Shown here: in pieces, positions 1-8,878 of the stretch
Numbering within the stretch: position 1 is the stretch's first letter
Layout of the letters: each line of letters begins with the position of its first letter
Source: Caldalkalibacillus salinus
GTDB taxonomy: Bacteria; Bacillota; Bacilli; Caldalkalibacillales; JCM-10596
DNA: 64,000 nucleotides
Assembly: GCF_016745835.1 (NCBI RefSeq)
Contig: NZ_JAERVL010000001.1
Location: 62,001 to 126,000 of the forward strand
Reading direction: 5' to 3'
Position numbers and translations under genes: made by a program
The notes under the pieces: model-generated
Database searches by the model: none
What the model saw: only the letters and a program-made list of their open reading frames with translations
Told to the model about the DNA's origin: nothing

Positions 1-1188
1 GTGGAGTTCCGTTTTCTGTGGTGGGGCAACCAAGATAGACATGATAGAACTTTAGCCTTGATTGACAGATATGAGGAGCTCAATCCCCACGTTAAGATTC
101 ACCCTGAATTTTTAGGCTTCAGTGATTATGCTGACCGATTAGCCACACAGGTAGCAGGAGGGAACGCACCTGATCTATTCCAAATGGTGGACCGATGGTT
201 ACCAATGTATGCGACTAGAGGCCAGTTGGCAGATTTACAGCCTTATATTGACTCAGATGTCATTAATACTGAGCATATTAATCAAAGCAGTTTAGACCCA
301 GGGTACATCGATGATGAACTGGTGGGGTTAAGCACAGGTAGTAACACTTTCGCTCTCGTCTATGACCCGGATCTTTTCGAGGAAGCGGACGTCCCTGTAT
401 TGGAGCCTGGGTATACCTGGGAAGAGTTTGCTGACACCGCTCGCCTTTTGGCCGAAAGACTAGACATGTACGGAACCTATGTCGATGTCAATCATGCACG
501 ATCCTTCGGTCACTATTTATTGCAACATGCTCAGTGGTTATATAACGAAGAGGGTACAGGCTTAGGTTGGGAAGATGAACAACTATTTGTAGACTTCATG
601 AATTATTGGCTTGACCTTGAAGAAGAAGGGGTCGTTCCTCCAGCCGATGTTGTTGAATCAGCCAACACGATAGAAAACTACCTCATTGTTAATGAACAAG
701 CCCCCATGCAAATCATTCACAGTAACCAGATTGTTGCTGTAACGAACGCCGCAGACCGCGAATTTGAAATGACTATACTCCCTTCACATGAAAACGGGAA
801 CACGGGAGCGTACGTCAGGGCATCTATGTTCTTCTCCATGAGTCCAGACACTGAACACCCGGAAGAAGTGGCCAAATTTATGGATTGGATGACCAATGAT
901 GTAGAAGCCAATGAGATCATACAGGGGGACAGAGGGGTGCCGGTGTCTTCTGCCATTAGGGAACACTTGTATAGTAATGTTGAACGAACGGTCCAACAAC
1001 AGTTTGACTACATTGACCTCATTGCTGATTATGCTGGTGATGTGCCACCACCTCCCCCTCCGGCCGGCAGTGAGCTAGACGATGTCTTTGATCGTGCATT
1101 TTATAACGTATTATATAAAGCGATGACACCAGAAGAAGCGGTTGAGACATATAGGCAAGAAAAGATAGATGTCATCAACAGACAGTAA
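1..1188 (+). CDS. ABC transporter sugar-binding protein (5' end cut by window)
   Basis: This is an extracellular solute-binding protein of the family 1 / CUT1 carbohydrate class, which delivers an oligosaccharide to the two permeases encoded next. The 395 visible residues begin directly in the mature fold (FLWWGNQDRHDR, then the helix with ALIDRYEELNP and the stretch TQVAGGNAPDLFQM). No signal peptide or lipobox is present, so the true start lies upstream of base 1. The C-terminus with VETYRQEKID is typical of the family. Context with GH105 and UxaA/UxaB genes suggests a pectin-derived oligogalacturonide or rhamnogalacturonide as ligand, similar to YtcQ of B. subtilis; that is inference. No ATPase gene is nearby, so a shared MsmX-type ATPase is likely. 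Confidence 0.9.
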   Translation: MEFRFLWWGNQDRHDRTLALIDRYEELNPHVKIHPEFLGFSDYADRLATQVAGGNAPDLFQMVDRWLPMYATRGQLADLQPYIDSDVINTEHINQSSLDPGYIDDELVGLSTGSNTFALVYDPDLFEEADVPVLEPGYTWEEFADTARLLAERLDMYGTYVDVNHARSFGHYLLQHAQWLYNEEGTGLGWEDEQLFVDFMNYWLDLEEEGVVPPADVVESANTIENYLIVNEQAPMQIIHSNQIVAVTNAADREFEMTILPSHENGNTGAYVRASMFFSMSPDTEHPEEVAKFMDWMTNDVEANEIIQGDRGVPVSSAIREHLYSNVERTVQQQFDYIDLIADYAGDVPPPPPPAGSELDDVFDRAFYNVLYKAMTPEEAVETYRQEKIDVINRQ

Positions 1189-1208
1189 AGCATTGACTTA
1201 GAAGTTAG

Positions 1209-1245
1209 AAAGCCATCTAAATAAGAGTGTTGTTTAGATGGCTTT
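1209..1245 (+). promoter_or_regulatory. Stem-loop between binding-protein and permease genes
   Basis: A perfect 13-bp inverted repeat (AAAGCCATCTAAA at 1209-1221, TTTAGATGGCTTT at 1233-1245) with an 11-nt loop sits 20 nt after the binding-protein stop and just before the permease RBS. It is followed by AGCTTCTC and not a clean T-run. It therefore looks like a leaky terminator or an mRNA 3'-stabilising hairpin of the kind that keeps binding-protein transcript in excess over permease transcript. Confidence 0.75.
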
Positions 1246-1268
1246 AGCTTCTCTAAGGAGGTTAGGAC

Positions 1269-2228
1269 ATGGAGAACGTCCCTGTACAAGGTGGTAAGAA
1301 ACGCCAGGTCGTTGAAACCACATTGAAACAAAGGACGATCAGAAACAATCTGATCGGTTATGCCTTCATTTCACCGTGGCTCATTGGTTTTATTGGTATT
1401 ATCGTCGGTCCCATGTTGTACTCGCTTTACTTATCTTTTACTCATTACGATCTATTAAGTGCGCCTAGTTGGATCGGAATGGAGAATTACATTAATATTT
1501 TCACGCAAGACCCACGATTTTGGACAACCTTGAAAGTTACATTTCTGTTTGTTTTTATTGCCGTACCCTTAAGACTCATATTTGCACTTGCGATTGCCAT
1601 GCTAATGAACATGGGATTCAGAGGGGCCGGTGTGTATAGCCTCATCTATTACGTTCCTTCAATAATCGGTGGCAGTGTCGCTGTGGCTGTAATATGGAGA
1701 CAAATATTTGGTCGTGAAGGGGCATTAAACCATGTGCTCGCTTGGTTTAATATAGAAGGTTACAACTGGTTTGCACATCCGGACTATGCGTTATCTGTCC
1801 TTATTTTACTTATTGTGTGGCAGTTCGGTTCACCAATGGTCATTTTCTTGGCCGGTTTACGACAAATACCTTCAGAGTTATATGAAGCGGCGGCCGTTGA
1901 TGGGGCCAATGCTTTTCATAGATTCTTTCGTATTACTATTCCGATGCTAACACCGGTGATATTTTTTAATCTCGTTTTTGCTGTGATTAATGGGTTTTTA
2001 ACATTTACGCAAGCATTTCTCATTACGGCAGGTGGACCGATTGACAGGACATTACTTTATGCTTTGTATCTCTATCAAAATGCGTTTGAGTACTTCCGTA
2101 TGGGGTATGCCTCAGCTTTAGCTTGGATTCTATTATTGATTATCGGCATACTGACCGCTTTAATCTTCCTAACGTCTAAGAAATGGGTTTATTATGAATC
2201 GGAGGGAGGAAAACAAGGTGCTCAATAG
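1269..2228 (+). CDS. ABC sugar transporter permease 1 (MalF/UgpA type)
   Basis: This is an inner-membrane permease subunit of the CUT1 carbohydrate importer, 319 residues. The cytosolic N-terminus carries KQRTIRNNLIGYAFISPWLIGF, and about six hydrophobic segments follow. The EAA loop that contacts the ATPase is visible as ELYEAAAVDGANAFHRFF followed by ITIPMLTPV near residues 205-230. The start ATG has a strong AAGGAGG site just upstream. It is translationally coupled to the second permease through an 11-nt overlap. The pair resembles YteP/YtcP, the permeases of the B. subtilis rhamnogalacturonide importer, by context; substrate assignment is inferred. Confidence 0.93.
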   Translation: MENVPVQGGKKRQVVETTLKQRTIRNNLIGYAFISPWLIGFIGIIVGPMLYSLYLSFTHYDLLSAPSWIGMENYINIFTQDPRFWTTLKVTFLFVFIAVPLRLIFALAIAMLMNMGFRGAGVYSLIYYVPSIIGGSVAVAVIWRQIFGREGALNHVLAWFNIEGYNWFAHPDYALSVLILLIVWQFGSPMVIFLAGLRQIPSELYEAAAVDGANAFHRFFRITIPMLTPVIFFNLVFAVINGFLTFTQAFLITAGGPIDRTLLYALYLYQNAFEYFRMGYASALAWILLLIIGILTALIFLTSKKWVYYESEGGKQGAQ

Positions 2229-3063
2229 AAAATCAACGTTATCTGCTGTACTTTACCACGCTTTCATTATTGGGTTGGGGTTTATCATGCTGTACCCGAT
2301 ACTGTGGATGTTTGTCAGTTCGATTAAACCGGAAGCAGAAATTTTTCAAAACGCAGCGTCGCTTATCCCCTCGGATATAAAGTGGGAAAACTACGCCGTC
2401 GGCTGGGAAGGTTACGGTCAATATGACTTCGGCCTTTTCTTCAAAAATTCAATCATTGTCACAAGTTTGGTCGTGGTGGGCACGTTGTTTTCCTCTAGTT
2501 TGGTCGCGTATGGTTTTGCTCGTCTGACATTTAAATTTCAGAAGTTTCTGTTTGCTTGCTTGTTGGGCACAGTGATGCTTCCAGTACAAGTGGTCGTCAT
2601 ACCACAGTACATTCTTTACCACAAGCTGAACTGGATTGATACATTTCTCCCTTTGGTCGTGCCTGCTTTTGTAGGTGGTGCTGCTTTTTTTATCTTTCTT
2701 ATGGTTCAATTCATACGTGGCATTCCACGTGAGTTGGATGAGGCCGCTGTCATTGACGGATGCTCACCCTTCGGTATTTTTTGGCATGTTATTTTGCCGT
2801 TATGTAAGCCAGCACTAATCACCGTGACCATATTTTCATTTATGTGGACATGGGATGACTTTTTCACACCTTTAATCTTTCTGCAGGACACCAGTTTGTA
2901 TACAGTAGCATTAGGGTTGAGAGGGTTCATGGACCCTGATGCCATGACGGCCTGGGGCCCCTTAATCGCCATGTCTTCTTTATCTCTACTACCGCAGTTC
3001 ATCCTGTTCTTGTTTTGTCAAAAATATATTGTTAAGGGGATTGCCACGACAGGGATTAAGTAA
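2218..3063 (+). CDS. ABC sugar transporter permease 2 (MalG/UgpE type)
   Basis: This is the partner permease of the CUT1 importer, 281 residues from the chosen GTG start. That GTG follows GGAGGGAGGA (2201-2210) by seven bases and overlaps the end of the first permease by 11 nt. An in-frame ATG at 2194 lies before the Shine-Dalgarno sequence and is unlikely to be used. Six hydrophobic segments are visible, with the EAA motif ELDEAAVIDGCSPFGIFW and then ILPLCKPAL near residues 175-200. The protein ends in VKGIATTGIK, a C-terminus usual for MalG-type permeases. It should heterodimerise with the upstream permease. Confidence 0.93.
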   Translation: MLNRKSTLSAVLYHAFIIGLGFIMLYPILWMFVSSIKPEAEIFQNAASLIPSDIKWENYAVGWEGYGQYDFGLFFKNSIIVTSLVVVGTLFSSSLVAYGFARLTFKFQKFLFACLLGTVMLPVQVVVIPQYILYHKLNWIDTFLPLVVPAFVGGAAFFIFLMVQFIRGIPRELDEAAVIDGCSPFGIFWHVILPLCKPALITVTIFSFMWTWDDFFTPLIFLQDTSLYTVALGLRGFMDPDAMTAWGPLIAMSSLSLLPQFILFLFCQKYIVKGIATTGIK

Positions 3064-3158
3064 GGCCTGACCAAACAGAAAGAGGTCGTCTGGATAGAAA
3101 ACGGGAAATTCTTGCTCCCGTTCAACGAGAGGAAATATGAAAGGGGATAGGAGTCGGT

Positions 3159-4457
3159 ATGAAGAAAAAATACGCTATCTGTGGTCTTAGTAACCGTGCG
3201 ATTAAACTTTTTATCGGAGGGATGTTGGAGCATTTCACAGACTACACAGACATCGTGGGCTTACTAGACGTTGATTCAAAACGTTTTGAGGTGTGTACAT
3301 CCATTCATCCGCAATTGAGTGAAGTGCCTGAATATGGGGCAGAACAGTTCAAGCAAATGGTATCTGAGACATCACCAGACACGATCATTGTGACTAGTCG
3401 CGATGATACGCATGTCAATTTTATATTACAAGCGCTAGAACATGATTTGGATGTGATTGTTGAGAAGCCCATGGCGACAACGGCAGAGGACTGCCAACGC
3501 ATATTAGACGCAGAGGCCAAGAGTAAAGGGAAGGTCACGGTCACGTTCAATTATCGCTATGCACCTATCCACACCAAAATCAAAGAGTTGGTCTTAGAAG
3601 GTAAGGTAGGGCGTATTACGTCCGTTGATTTAAATTGGTATATCGATACGTATCACGGTGCGAGTTATTTCAAGCGCTGGAATCGTATGCGCGAGTTTTC
3701 AGGCGGACTTTCTATTCATAAAAGCTCGCATCACTTTGACCTTGTGAATTGGTGGTTAGATCAACAACCTGAGGAGGTCTTTGCTTACGGCGCACTGAAC
3801 TACTACGGGCCAGAGGGAGAGTTAAATCCAGAACAGGTTGATGGAAGATATTGTGGGACGTGCTCAATGAGACAAGACTGCGATTACTACGTGAGGTGGC
3901 ACGCACGGAGTGAGCAACTCAAAGTCAAAGATGACCATATTGGAGCGATCGGGTTGAAAAATGACCATGAGCACTATACTGGTTATCGCCCGGACCAATG
4001 TATCTTTGATTCTGACATTAACATAGAAGATACATACACGGCCACAGTAAAGTACAATAAAGGGGCATTGCTAAGCTATTCTATTAATTTTTCACTTCCT
4101 TACGAAGGGTATCGTCTTGCCATTAATGGAACCAAAGGCCGTATAGAAACGACGGAGTATCATGCACCAGCACGTATCCCCTTTCCAACGCCTGTGCAGA
4201 CGATTGATTACTTCCCTATATTCGGGGCAAAAGAAACGATACACGTCGTTCATCGCGAGGGAGGTCATGGAGGAGCGGACCCTGTTATGTTAGAAGATCT
4301 CTTTCTTGGTGTTGACCCTCGACGAACATATCCTATTCTTTCCGGTGCCATAGATGGGGGATACGCCGTGTCAACTGGAGAGGCTGTGTGGCGTTCGGTG
4401 CAAGAAAATAAGCCCATCCGCTTAGCCGATTTGCTCACTGTAAAACAAAAAGTATAA
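3159..4457 (+). CDS. Gfo/Idh/MocA family oxidoreductase, YteT-like
   Basis: This is a putative NAD(P)-dependent sugar or sugar-acid dehydrogenase of 432 residues. The N-terminal Rossmann domain starts YAICGLSNRA, and the EKP motif of the family is at residues 102-104. The C-terminal half-barrel includes the HxxxHHFD segment around 187-194. An unusual insertion carries four cysteines (C232, C235, C241 and C281), which could bind zinc or an iron-sulfur cluster. Length and position beside a rhamnogalacturonide-type ABC transporter and a GH105 gene match YteT (yteP-ytcQ-yteR-yteS-yteT cluster) of B. subtilis, whose reaction I do not know to be established. It starts at ATG 3159, 95 nt after the permease, and is probably in the same operon. 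Confidence 0.85.
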   Translation: MKKKYAICGLSNRAIKLFIGGMLEHFTDYTDIVGLLDVDSKRFEVCTSIHPQLSEVPEYGAEQFKQMVSETSPDTIIVTSRDDTHVNFILQALEHDLDVIVEKPMATTAEDCQRILDAEAKSKGKVTVTFNYRYAPIHTKIKELVLEGKVGRITSVDLNWYIDTYHGASYFKRWNRMREFSGGLSIHKSSHHFDLVNWWLDQQPEEVFAYGALNYYGPEGELNPEQVDGRYCGTCSMRQDCDYYVRWHARSEQLKVKDDHIGAIGLKNDHEHYTGYRPDQCIFDSDINIEDTYTATVKYNKGALLSYSINFSLPYEGYRLAINGTKGRIETTEYHAPARIPFPTPVQTIDYFPIFGAKETIHVVHREGGHGGADPVMLEDLFLGVDPRRTYPILSGAIDGGYAVSTGEAVWRSVQENKPIRLADLLTVKQKV

Positions 4458-4510
4458 GGACGATTCAACTCCCGTTAAGTTAAGCCCTGAATGAAAATGT
4501 CAAATGAACA

Positions 4511-4553
4511 AAAGGTATTTTACGTTTGACCCTACTCAACGTAAAATACCTTT
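4511..4553. terminator. Bidirectional terminator between yteT-like gene and lacI-type gene
   Basis: A 16-bp perfect stem (AAAGGTATTTTACGTT at 4511-4526 against AACGTAAAATACCTTT at 4538-4553) has an 11-nt loop. It lies between convergent genes, with A/T-rich flanks on both sides, so it can stop transcription from either direction. Confidence 0.8.
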
Positions 4554-4580
4554 GTTTATAAGAGCGCCCTTTTAATAAAC

Positions 4581-5579
4581 TTACTCACTTTCAACTTTGT
4601 AGAGTGGTTGGCAGGATTTCCTTTCATTGACTTCCGGTTCGATAGATGCGACTGTAGGCTGAGCTTTAGGGTCATGGATATACTTGAATAACACATCCAC
4701 CGCTTTATTAGCAATAGTCTCTGCTGAAGCACCGACTGCGGTGACGGGGACTTCTAGCTCCTCCATTTGAGGGATGTTATCATATCCGACTAAAGAAATG
4801 TCTTTAGGGATGCGTAAGCCTGCTTCTTTAGTCGCGCGTATAATCCCTTGTGTAATTTCATATGACCCTGCAATCACGGCCGTCGGTCTTTCGCCGGACT
4901 GCAGAAGCTTATGCATGGCCCGGTAACCATGGTCCACATACAGCCCCTCTGTATTAACGAACATTTCTGGGCGCGGATTTAATCCGAGACGAATAAGCGC
5001 TTCTGTGAATCCAATATATTTTTCAAATTGTCCATCCTGCTGCTCAGGAAGATGACCGACATAGGCCAGTTTTTCGTGCCCTAGGTTGTGAAGATATGCC
5101 ACCGCTTTGTAGATGGCGTCTCGCCTTCGGACATCAATAGAGGGCAAAGGACTATCTGGAACAGCGATGAGGGTAAGGGGAATCTGACTATCGATGCCTT
5201 CTCTCAATATTTGATGGCTTGTTTCAAAAACAAGAATGCCATCCACCTGAAACCTTTTAAATAAGTTTATAGCAGAGGTGACATCGTTAATGGATAATAT
5301 CATCGAGTAGTTGGCTGCTTCCACAGCTTCATTGAGCTTCGTCACAATGGTAGATAGAGCGACCCTGTTAACGGTAGGCCACACCACACCAATCGTTTTA
5401 CTCTGGTTAGAGACGAGTTTTTTTGCCGCTATGTTAGGTTGGTAGCCTAATTCATTAGCAATGTCTAATATTTTTTGCTTCGTGTCGGGCCTGACCAGGG
5501 GGCTATCATTTAATGCCTTAGACACCGTAGAATAGCTTACTCCGGCCAAGCGGGCAATATCTTTGATCGTTACACCCAT
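4581..5579 (-). CDS. LacI-family transcriptional repressor
   Basis: This is a sugar-responsive DNA-binding regulator of 332 residues. The N-terminal helix-turn-helix and hinge helix read VTIKDIARLAGVSYSTVSKA and continue through LNDSPLV. The rest is the periplasmic-binding-protein-like effector domain (SKTIGVVWPT, VDGILVFE, ISLVGYDNIPQ). The start was set at ATG 5579, seven to eight bases after GGGAGG; an upstream in-frame start would place the RBS inside the gene. It is transcribed divergently from uxaA across a 222-bp gap with a 22-bp palindrome, so it probably represses the uxaA operon and releases on a uronate intermediate, as KdgR does in related bacteria. That role is inferred. Confidence 0.9.
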   Translation of the reverse strand: MGVTIKDIARLAGVSYSTVSKALNDSPLVRPDTKQKILDIANELGYQPNIAAKKLVSNQSKTIGVVWPTVNRVALSTIVTKLNEAVEAANYSMILSINDVTSAINLFKRFQVDGILVFETSHQILREGIDSQIPLTLIAVPDSPLPSIDVRRRDAIYKAVAYLHNLGHEKLAYVGHLPEQQDGQFEKYIGFTEALIRLGLNPRPEMFVNTEGLYVDHGYRAMHKLLQSGERPTAVIAGSYEITQGIIRATKEAGLRIPKDISLVGYDNIPQMEELEVPVTAVGASAETIANKAVDVLFKYIHDPKAQPTVASIEPEVNERKSCQPLYKVESE

Positions 5580-5713
5580 GCTTATTTTCCTCCCAATCAT
5601 CTATTCTGTTTACTTTTTCATGTATGATCAATGTCAGAACTCCACAAATGTGCAAGTAGCAACTTATCACATATATTTCTAACCGAATATTCTAAAAACG
5701 TGGTCATAAATGA

Positions 5714-5742
5714 TTGCTAATTGCCATTATATCATATAGAAT
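5714..5742 (+). promoter_or_regulatory. Candidate sigma-A promoter of the uxaA operon
   Basis: TTGCTA at 5714-5719 and TAGAAT at 5737-5742 are separated by 17 bp. Each matches the vegetative consensus at four or five of six positions. The palindromic operator starts two bases downstream of the -10 element. Confidence 0.6.
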
Positions 5743-5743
5743 A

Positions 5744-5765
5744 AAAATAACAACGTTGTTATTTT
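5744..5765. promoter_or_regulatory. 22-bp perfect palindrome, probable LacI-family operator
   Basis: The half site AAAATAACAAC (5744-5754) is mirrored exactly at 5755-5765 around a central CG, the usual centre of LacI-family operators. It covers the expected transcription start of uxaA, so a bound repressor would block initiation. The regulator encoded next door (4581-5579) is the obvious candidate. Confidence 0.75.
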
Positions 5766-5801
5766 GGTGATTTTTATGTTCAGAATTGAGGTGGAACAGG
5801 A

Positions 5802-7295
5802 TTGAAATCGACTCATTTACACATTAGACAAGATGACGCTGTTATTGTGACCTTAACATCTCTCCAGAAAGGGGAGGTCCTCCACACAGGTGATCAAACG
5901 GTCACGCTTAGAGAGGATGTCCCATCTGGTCATAAAGTGGCGATAAGAGACATCGAGCCTGGAGAAGAGGTCATAAAGTATGGCTTTCCAATCGGTGTAG
6001 CCAAACAACGGATCAGAGTAGGAGATTGGGTACACACACATAACGTCCGTACAAAGCTAGACAGTACACTGTCCTATGATTACCAAGCAGAGAATAGCAA
6101 GGTTAAAGCGCAACCTTCAGATCGGACTTTTCTTGGTTATCGCAGGGATGATGGTCAGGTTGGTATACGTAACGAAATTTGGATCATCAATACCGTAGGT
6201 TGTATCAATAAGACGGCAGAAGTGCTCGCCAAGATGGCCAATCAGCAGTTCGCGGATGCAGGTATTGACGGTATCTATCATTATCCACATCCCTTCGGAT
6301 GCTCACAATTAGGGGATGACCTGCACAATACTCAGAAAATTCTAAGAAACCTCGTGCAACATCCTAATGCAGCTGGGGTACTGGTGATCGGTCTCGGTTG
6401 TGAGAATAATCATATCGCTGCATTTAAAAACGTGGTGGGCCATGTCAACGAAGACCGTGTGAAATATATCGTCAGTCAAGAAGTAGAAGATGAACTTCAA
6501 GCCGGGCTAACTGCCATTGGAGAACTCGTACACTATGCCGAAAAATTTGAACGCGAGCCCGTACCCGTATCTGAATTGAAAATTGGTTTAAAGTGTGGTG
6601 GCTCCGACGGATTCTCTGGCATTACAGCCAATCCGCTCGTCGGTGCTTTGTCCGATCGTCTCATCGGTGAAGGAGGAACCACCATTCTTACTGAAGTACC
6701 CGAAATGTTTGGCGCTGAAACGATACTCATGAATCGTGCCGTAGATGAGAACGTTTTTTCAGATATGGTTCACTTAATTAACGATTTCAAAGAATATTTT
6801 ATCAAACATGACCAACCTGTCTACGAAAATCCTTCCCCCGGTAATAAGTCTGGTGGTATCACAACACTTGAAGAAAAATCTTTAGGCTGTGTCCAAAAAG
6901 GAGGCTTGGCCGATGTGGTCGATGTTCTGCCTTACGGCGGCACTGTGGAAAAGAAAGGTCTGAATATCGTACAGGGACCGGGGAATGACCTCGTATCAGT
7001 GACTACGTTAGCAGCCGCTGGCGCCCATATCGTCATTTTTACAACGGGTCGAGGGACCCCTTTTGGCGGACCAGTACCGACGATCAAAATGTCCACAAAC
7101 TCGGATCTGTATCAGCGTAAGCAGAATTGGATTGATTTCGACGCAGGTCCTATATTAGAAGGGATGTCCATTGAAGATCTGCAACAGCAATTATATGATT
7201 ATGTCCTTGAGTTAGCTTCAGGTGGGAAGCAAACCCATAACGAAAAAAATGGCTTTAAAGAAATCGCTATATTCAAAGACGGGGTGATTCTCTAA
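5802..7295 (+). CDS. uxaA: Altronate dehydratase (UxaA family)
   Basis: Altronate dehydratase converts D-altronate to 2-keto-3-deoxygluconate in the galacturonate pathway. The protein has 497 residues, the usual size of the full-length enzyme. An N-terminal SAF domain occupies roughly residues 1-95 (DAVIVTLTSLQKGEVLHTG, then DIEPGEEVIKYGFPIG), and the catalytic region follows (GYRRDDGQVGIRNEIWIINT, HPFGCSQLGDD, LKCGGSDGFSGITANP). The start is a TTG seven bases after GAGGTGG. It overlaps uxaB by one base, so the two are translationally coupled. Galactarate dehydratase shares the fold, but UxaB next door favours altronate. Confidence 0.92.
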   Translation: MKSTHLHIRQDDAVIVTLTSLQKGEVLHTGDQTVTLREDVPSGHKVAIRDIEPGEEVIKYGFPIGVAKQRIRVGDWVHTHNVRTKLDSTLSYDYQAENSKVKAQPSDRTFLGYRRDDGQVGIRNEIWIINTVGCINKTAEVLAKMANQQFADAGIDGIYHYPHPFGCSQLGDDLHNTQKILRNLVQHPNAAGVLVIGLGCENNHIAAFKNVVGHVNEDRVKYIVSQEVEDELQAGLTAIGELVHYAEKFEREPVPVSELKIGLKCGGSDGFSGITANPLVGALSDRLIGEGGTTILTEVPEMFGAETILMNRAVDENVFSDMVHLINDFKEYFIKHDQPVYENPSPGNKSGGITTLEEKSLGCVQKGGLADVVDVLPYGGTVEKKGLNIVQGPGNDLVSVTTLAAAGAHIVIFTTGRGTPFGGPVPTIKMSTNSDLYQRKQNWIDFDAGPILEGMSIEDLQQQLYDYVLELASGGKQTHNEKNGFKEIAIFKDGVIL

Positions 7296-8863
7296 TGGTG
7301 CACCACAATCAAAAGGAAACCCATAGCCATGCTGCGCTGAATCGTCAACACTACCGCGCCCCTTATGATTATCCTGTAAAAGCGGTGCAAATTGGAGAAG
7401 GCAATTTTATACGAGCGTTCGTCGATTGGATGGTGGATCAATGTAATCTACAAGGTGTATTCAAGGGGACGATCGCTGCCACACAACCGAGAGAACAAGG
7501 GGCGCCCAAACTCCAAAAGCTAAGGCAACAGGATGGGCTTTTCACACTGGTCTCTAGAGGTTTAGTAGAGGGGCAAGTGACAGAGGAGCATCAGGTTGTG
7601 TCGAGTATCTCCAAAACCATAGATCCTTACCAAGAGTGGGAGGCCTTCCTTTCTTTGGCGGATGACCCTCATATCACATACGTGTTTTCCAATACGACTG
7701 AAGCGGGGGTGACGTACCAGCCAGAAAAAGGAGACATGACCCAACCTATTCATTCTTATCCAGGCAAGCTGACCGCTTTGTTATATCGCCGCTACAATAA
7801 TACGAGGAGATATGCCAATTTCAAAGGGCTGACCATCGTGCCTTGTGAACTCCTTGAAAGAGCAGGGGACGATCTCAGAGATATCGTTTTACAGCATGCT
7901 AAAGCGTGGGAGTTAGATGAAGCGTTCCACAAGTGGGTGCAAACAGAGAATGTGTTTCTTAATTCTATCGTCGATCGTATTGTCACAGGTTATCCGCATC
8001 ACGAGGAATCACGCTTACTAGAGCAGTTAGGATATCATGATGCCTTACTCACTGTGGCTGAGCCTTATTACCAGTGGGTGATTGAAGGGGATGAAGATAT
8101 GGCGAAAGCCCTACCTTTTCATGAAGCGGGTCTCAATGTGAAATGGGTCCCGTCTCTCAGCCCTTATATCAAACGTAAAGTGAGAATATTGAACGGTGCT
8201 CATACCTGGATGGTTCCGATCGCTTTTCTACATGGCCATGACACCGTACGCGAAGCGATGGATGACATCGACATAACGCAGCGGCTAGAGGCCTTTTTAA
8301 CTCAAAATGTACGTCCGCTCCTTCCTTTTCCACAGGAAGAAGTCGATCAGTATATTCGTCAAACGTATGATCGTTTTCGAAATCCGTATCTTCATCATCG
8401 TTTATTAGATATCGCCATGAACAGTACCACCAAGTTTTGCACACGTCTATTACCCACATTAATAGAAAGCGTAGAAGAACAAGACACAATCCCCGATGGG
8501 CTACTCACTTCACTCGCATACTTCATCCTATTTTACAGGTGTGAGCAGAACGAAGATGGCCAATGGATTGCATGGAGATGGAAGGATGGGGTGAAACAAT
8601 CTTACGAGCTAAAGGATGCTGAATCAGCATTAACGACTTTCGAGACATTCTGGCATGCTTATGACCGAGACGGTGATATTAACCGTTTAGTCGAATCGAT
8701 CCTGTCCTCTTCTCGCATATGGCCGACGCCACTCTCAAAATGTGGATTGAGCCGGGATGTCTTAAAGCGTATTTATGCTCAAACAGCTCAGAAACTTCAA
8801 GCCTTAATAGAAGAGAGTCACAATCACGGAGCTCAACAACAGTCGAAAAATGTAAGAGGTTAA
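7295..8863 (+). CDS. uxaB: Tagaturonate reductase / altronate oxidoreductase (UxaB)
   Basis: This NAD-dependent enzyme of the mannitol dehydrogenase family has 522 residues and reduces D-tagaturonate to D-altronate, the step before UxaA. Family landmarks are the N-terminal AVQIGEGNFIRAFVDWMVDQ and the active-site helix region containing SLSPYIKRKVRILNGAHT, in which the K and the HT are conserved in polyol dehydrogenases. ATG overlaps the uxaA stop (TAATG). Fructuronate reductase (UxuB) is a close relative, but pairing with uxaA argues for the galacturonate branch. The isomerase UxaC and the KDG kinase and aldolase are not in this window. Confidence 0.9.
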   Translation: MVHHNQKETHSHAALNRQHYRAPYDYPVKAVQIGEGNFIRAFVDWMVDQCNLQGVFKGTIAATQPREQGAPKLQKLRQQDGLFTLVSRGLVEGQVTEEHQVVSSISKTIDPYQEWEAFLSLADDPHITYVFSNTTEAGVTYQPEKGDMTQPIHSYPGKLTALLYRRYNNTRRYANFKGLTIVPCELLERAGDDLRDIVLQHAKAWELDEAFHKWVQTENVFLNSIVDRIVTGYPHHEESRLLEQLGYHDALLTVAEPYYQWVIEGDEDMAKALPFHEAGLNVKWVPSLSPYIKRKVRILNGAHTWMVPIAFLHGHDTVREAMDDIDITQRLEAFLTQNVRPLLPFPQEEVDQYIRQTYDRFRNPYLHHRLLDIAMNSTTKFCTRLLPTLIESVEEQDTIPDGLLTSLAYFILFYRCEQNEDGQWIAWRWKDGVKQSYELKDAESALTTFETFWHAYDRDGDINRLVESILSSSRIWPTPLSKCGLSRDVLKRIYAQTAQKLQALIEESHNHGAQQQSKNVRG

Positions 8864-8878
8864 AAGGAGGAAAGCGTT

